From Candidatus Hecatellales archaeon B24 (lineage in GTDB: Archaea; Thermoproteota; Bathyarchaeia; Hecatellales; Hecatellaceae), in contig LUCC01000041.1 in NCBI GenBank assembly GCA_001593855.1, forward strand, positions 1 through 6,891: a stretch of 6,891 nt of DNA. Reading direction: 5' to 3'. Shown here piece by piece: positions 4,702-6,891 of this stretch (the stretch's first letter is position 1; every line of letters begins with the position of its first letter). Below the pieces are notes generated by a model. That model searched no databases. It was not told where the DNA came from and worked only from the letters and a program-made list of their open reading frames with translations. The position numbers and the translations under genes are program-made.

Positions 4702-6225
4702 ATGTTCACGTGGGTTGTTGACATCTTAGTCCTGTTCGCCATAGCCATCTCGCTGGCAGGAGCTCTAGCCCGGTACAGGGGGAATCTTAACATCCCCTTA
4801 GGCATAGTTTCCACTATAGGCTTCGGCATATCCATATACTTCTGGTATATGCTATACCTGGAGGTTCAGGCAGCTGGAGGAGTTATAGTCCTCAAGGCTC
4901 TCCCAGCCTTAGCCTCCTCATGTCTCCGTATAGATATGCTGAGCCTGTTCTTCTCCTTCCTATTCCTGCTGGTGGGCTTTGTAGCTTCCTTCTTCTCCAT
5001 GCGGTACATGGAGCACGACACAGGGCATCCTCAATACTACGCGCTGCTGCTCTCCATGGTAGCCGGAATGGTTGGAGTGTCCTATGCCGGAGACTTCTTC
5101 ACCCTATTCTTCTTCTGGGAGCTCATGGCCATAACAAGCTACGTGCTGGTTGCCTTCAGAAAGCACCTGTGGGAGCCGGTGGAGGCAGGCTTCAAATACC
5201 TGGTAATGAGTGCAGCGGGAAGCGCGTTAATGCTTTTAGCCATAGCCCTCCTCTACGGTTTAACCGGCACAACGGACCTAGCTGGAATAGCTTCAGCCAT
5301 CAAGGGCGGAGCTGTAACTCCAACCTTGAAAACGTGGCTCTACTTTGCCATAGCCATCATCGTGGCAGGCTTCGGAGTTAAGGCTTCCATCGTTCCCCTG
5401 CACACATGGCTTCCAGACGCCCACCCAGCTGCTCCAACCCCCATATCAGCCATGCTGTCAGGGGTAGTAATCAAAACCGGTGTCTACGCTGTAATGAGGA
5501 TGCTGGGCCTCGTAGTCTACCCGGCAGCCCTAGACTGGACTGTGGTAGCAGTGGTGGTAGCCTTCTTCGCAGCGTTAACCATGACTGTTGGAAACGTTAT
5601 GGCACTGCTTCAGGAGGACGTTAAAAGGCTTCTCGCCTACAGCAGCATAGCCCACATAGGCTACATCACCCTCGGAATCTCAGTAGGACTCATAGGAGGA
5701 GCCATAGGCTTCTACGGCTTCACCGCAGGCCTCCTCCACACCATGAACCACGCTATAATGAAGGGGCTGGCCTTCCTCGCCGTCGGAGCCTTCATCCATG
5801 CAGCTGGAACCAGGAAGCTCTCCGAGCTTGTTGGAATAGGCCACAGGATGAGGGCGATGGCTGTAATCTTCACCATTGCTGTTCTAGCCCTCTCAGGTGT
5901 GCCTCCTACAAACGGCTTTATAAGCGAGCTGATGCTTGTTCTGGCCACCGTTAACGCAGGCCTCTACATCATGGTTGTCGTGATGCTGGCTAACATCCTC
6001 ATAGGCTTCGGCTACTACCTAAGGCTTCTATACATTATGGTTTGGCAGTCTCCAAGAAGCGAGCTTGCAGTGGTGAAAGGAAGCAGCTGGCTTATGCTCA
6101 TACCAACAGGAATCCTTGCAGCCCTCTGCATCCTCATAGGCGTATATCCAGCACCCTTCCTAGACTTCGCCTCACAGGCAGCTCAAGCCCTAGCAAACCT
6201 CTCAGCCTACACCGCCATAGCCTAA
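4702..6225 (+). CDS. Complex I-like antiporter subunit, M type (NuoM/FpoM; HyfB-, MrpD-like)
   Basis: Second Mrp-antiporter-like subunit, 507 residues from ATG 4702, with about 14 hydrophobic helices. Charged positions: Glu140 (FFFWELMAITSYVLV), Lys227 (GFGVKASIVPLHTWLPDAH), Lys258 in helix 8 (VVIKTGVY), His346, His350 and Lys354 (LLHTMNHAIMKG), and Glu409 in GVPPTNGFISEL. NuoM has Glu144, Lys234, Lys265 and a terminal Glu407, whereas NuoL and NuoN end with Lys; the pattern therefore favours M. DVKRLLAYSSIAHIGYI and NHAIMKG instead resemble MrpD, MbhH and HyfB/HycC proteins, so an ancestral M/N-like hydrogenase subunit is also possible. It has no lateral helix. It begins one base after the L stop and is the last gene of the operon: no N subunit follows, and the stop overlaps the convergent methyltransferase gene. 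It should sit between L and K in the membrane arm. Confidence 0.88.
   Translation: MFTWVVDILVLFAIAISLAGALARYRGNLNIPLGIVSTIGFGISIYFWYMLYLEVQAAGGVIVLKALPALASSCLRIDMLSLFFSFLFLLVGFVASFFSMRYMEHDTGHPQYYALLLSMVAGMVGVSYAGDFFTLFFFWELMAITSYVLVAFRKHLWEPVEAGFKYLVMSAAGSALMLLAIALLYGLTGTTDLAGIASAIKGGAVTPTLKTWLYFAIAIIVAGFGVKASIVPLHTWLPDAHPAAPTPISAMLSGVVIKTGVYAVMRMLGLVVYPAALDWTVVAVVVAFFAALTMTVGNVMALLQEDVKRLLAYSSIAHIGYITLGISVGLIGGAIGFYGFTAGLLHTMNHAIMKGLAFLAVGAFIHAAGTRKLSELVGIGHRMRAMAVIFTIAVLALSGVPPTNGFISELMLVLATVNAGLYIMVVVMLANILIGFGYYLRLLYIMVWQSPRSELAVVKGSSWLMLIPTGILAALCILIGVYPAPFLDFASQAAQALANLSAYTAIA
5398..5420 (+). repeat. 23-base direct repeat, copy in the M-type subunit
   Basis: Identical to 3597-3619 in L and in the matching codon phase. 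The bases on either side differ, so the exact match is limited to this stretch. Confidence 0.8.
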
Positions 6226-6845
6226 AAACCCTGAATTCTCTTTTCCACTTTCTCCCTCAGTTTCTCGCAGGAGAGATAATACTCAGGCTTAACCTTCAAA
6301 ATTCCTCCAGCTCTCTCAAAGCCTACTCCTTCACGCCTCAATATTTCAGCTTTAATTTCCACGCCTAAACTGTAGCCTCCAAGAGTCAGGTCACCCCTAA
6401 TAACCCGGTGGCACGGGATGAGAAGAGGAAAAGGATTCAAAGCTAAAGCTAACCCCACAGCCCTAGCAGCTCTTGGAACGCCTAAAACCTCAGCCATATG
6501 CCCATAGCTGGTAACATACCCCCTTGGAATCTGAAAGGCGGCCTCTAAAACTTTCCTGGTGAAAGGCTTAAGCCTGCTCCAGGTAAGAGGAGGAAGACGT
6601 CTAACCTCTTGCCCCCTGCAGGCTTCACCCATAAGCCTGAAAACTTTTTCAACTTCATTCGGTACTCGCCCAGCTTTCACAGGCTTCTCCCGCGGCTTTA
6701 AAGTCTTAACTCCACTGCCTAATGCTTCCTCAGCGTTTTTCTTGGAAAAGGTTGTGAAGCGTATGGTACCGTCAGCCGTAACTCCAACGCAAAGCCATGT
6801 GCGTCCAAGCCTTTTAAGGTAGATTTTGCAGAATTCAGTCTTCAA
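6222..6845 (-). CDS. ogt: Methylated-DNA-[protein]-cysteine S-methyltransferase (O6-alkylguanine repair)
   Basis: Suicide DNA-repair protein that transfers the alkyl group from O6-alkylguanine to its own cysteine. It has 207 residues. The catalytic block LLIPCHRVI puts the acceptor at Cys145. The human MGMT residues have counterparts at identical numbers: Tyr114 and Arg128 (base flipping; YGHMAEVLGVPRAARAVG is the helix-turn-helix), Asn137, His146 and Glu172 of the catalytic hydrogen-bond network. The N-terminal half (1-90) is weakly conserved, as usual. A tail of about 30 residues after the core, ending KPEYYLSCEKLREKVEKRIQGF, is charged and longer than in most homologues. The start is a TTG at 6845. 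An in-frame stop lies seven codons upstream and the next in-frame ATG is at residue 72, so TTG is needed to keep the N-terminal domain. It faces the hydrogenase operon and overlaps its last gene by 4 bases. It is unrelated in function. Confidence 0.95.
   Translation of the reverse strand: MKTEFCKIYLKRLGRTWLCVGVTADGTIRFTTFSKKNAEEALGSGVKTLKPREKPVKAGRVPNEVEKVFRLMGEACRGQEVRRLPPLTWSRLKPFTRKVLEAAFQIPRGYVTSYGHMAEVLGVPRAARAVGLALALNPFPLLIPCHRVIRGDLTLGGYSLGVEIKAEILRREGVGFERAGGILKVKPEYYLSCEKLREKVEKRIQGF
6235..6265 (+). terminator. Possible U-rich terminator of the hydrogenase operon
   Basis: Directly after the stop of the M-type gene the plus strand is pyrimidine-rich with short T runs (TTCTCTTTT, CTTTCT, GTTTCTC). 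Archaeal RNA polymerase can stop at U-rich tracts without a hairpin, and I see no strong hairpin here. The tract also encodes the Lys/Glu-rich end of the opposing gene, which could explain its composition by itself. Confidence 0.25.
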
Positions 6846-6861
6846 CCTTGTAAACCTATAA

Positions 6862-6869
6862 TTTTATAA
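6862..6869 (-). promoter_or_regulatory. Probable archaeal TATA box of the methyltransferase gene
   Basis: On the minus strand this reads TTATAAAA within an AT-rich stretch (6857-6870). It is centred about 20 bases before the TTG start. With the usual 24-27 base TATA-to-start distance, transcription would begin at or just inside the first codons, implying a leaderless or near-leaderless message. No convincing ribosome binding site precedes the TTG. No clear BRE was seen. Confidence 0.5.
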
Positions 6870-6891
6870 TAGGAGCCATGTTAAAGGATAT

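Noticed and set aside
4920..5381. Long alternative plus-strand frame inside the M-type gene
   Set aside because: It is entirely inside a well-conserved membrane protein. Its product is Arg/His/Ser-rich with no recognisable motif, as expected for a shadow frame.
6559..6822. Plus-strand frame antisense to the methyltransferase
   Set aside because: It is covered by the minus-strand repair gene, whose catalytic residues are all identifiable; no motif in the antisense product.
1..6891. CRISPR arrays, tRNA/rRNA genes, insertion sequences
   Set aside because: Reading through both strands I saw no regularly spaced repeats, cloverleaf-like segments, transposase motifs or terminal inverted repeats; nearly all bases are coding.

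Overview
The window is a compact one-direction operon followed by one convergent gene, and it looks archaeal. The gene order matches archaeal Fpo-type clusters (D-H-I-J1-J2-K-L-M). The NuoJ homologue is split into two genes. Several ribosome-binding sites read GGTGA or GGAGGTG, which fits an archaeal 16S 3' end. A TATA-box-like element precedes a probably near-leaderless gene at the right edge. Isoleucine ATA and arginine AGG/AGA codons are frequent, as in many (often thermophilic) archaea. I cannot assign a lineage.

Layout. Bases 1-728 hold the C-terminal part of a complex I-like 49-kDa/[NiFe] group 4 hydrogenase large subunit, whose start lies before the window. Then follow the membrane-anchor subunit H (734-1729), the two-[4Fe-4S] ferredoxin-like subunit I (1729-2064), the split J subunit (2071-2313 and 2310-2573), K (2582-2893), the antiporter-like L (2901-4700) and a second antiporter-like subunit of M/HyfB type (4702-6225). 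Genes are 0-8 bases apart or overlap by 1-4 bases. The operon ends tail-to-tail, with a 4-base overlap, against a reverse-strand O6-methylguanine-DNA methyltransferase (6222-6845), which is not functionally connected. No intergenic stretch exceeds about 50 bases.

How the genes work together. H, I, J1, J2, K, L and M form most of the membrane arm plus the electron wire of a complex I-like machine. The large subunit, unlike true NuoD/FpoD, keeps the C-terminal DPCxxC metal-ligand motif of [NiFe] hydrogenases, followed by a 32-residue tail that looks like a maturation extension. The best reading is an energy-converting group 4 [NiFe] hydrogenase carrying a largely Nuo/Fpo-type membrane arm. It would couple ferredoxin (or similar) oxidation and H2 turnover to H+ or Na+ translocation. 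Electron donor, ion and reaction direction are inferred. The small subunit and the N-terminal CxxC motif lie outside the window.

The points most worth following are: the hydrogenase active-site motif inside an Fpo-like operon; the predicted maturation tail; only two antiporter-like subunits, combined with an apparently shortened lateral helix in L; loss of the second membrane glutamate in K; and an MbhE-like motif in the second half of J.
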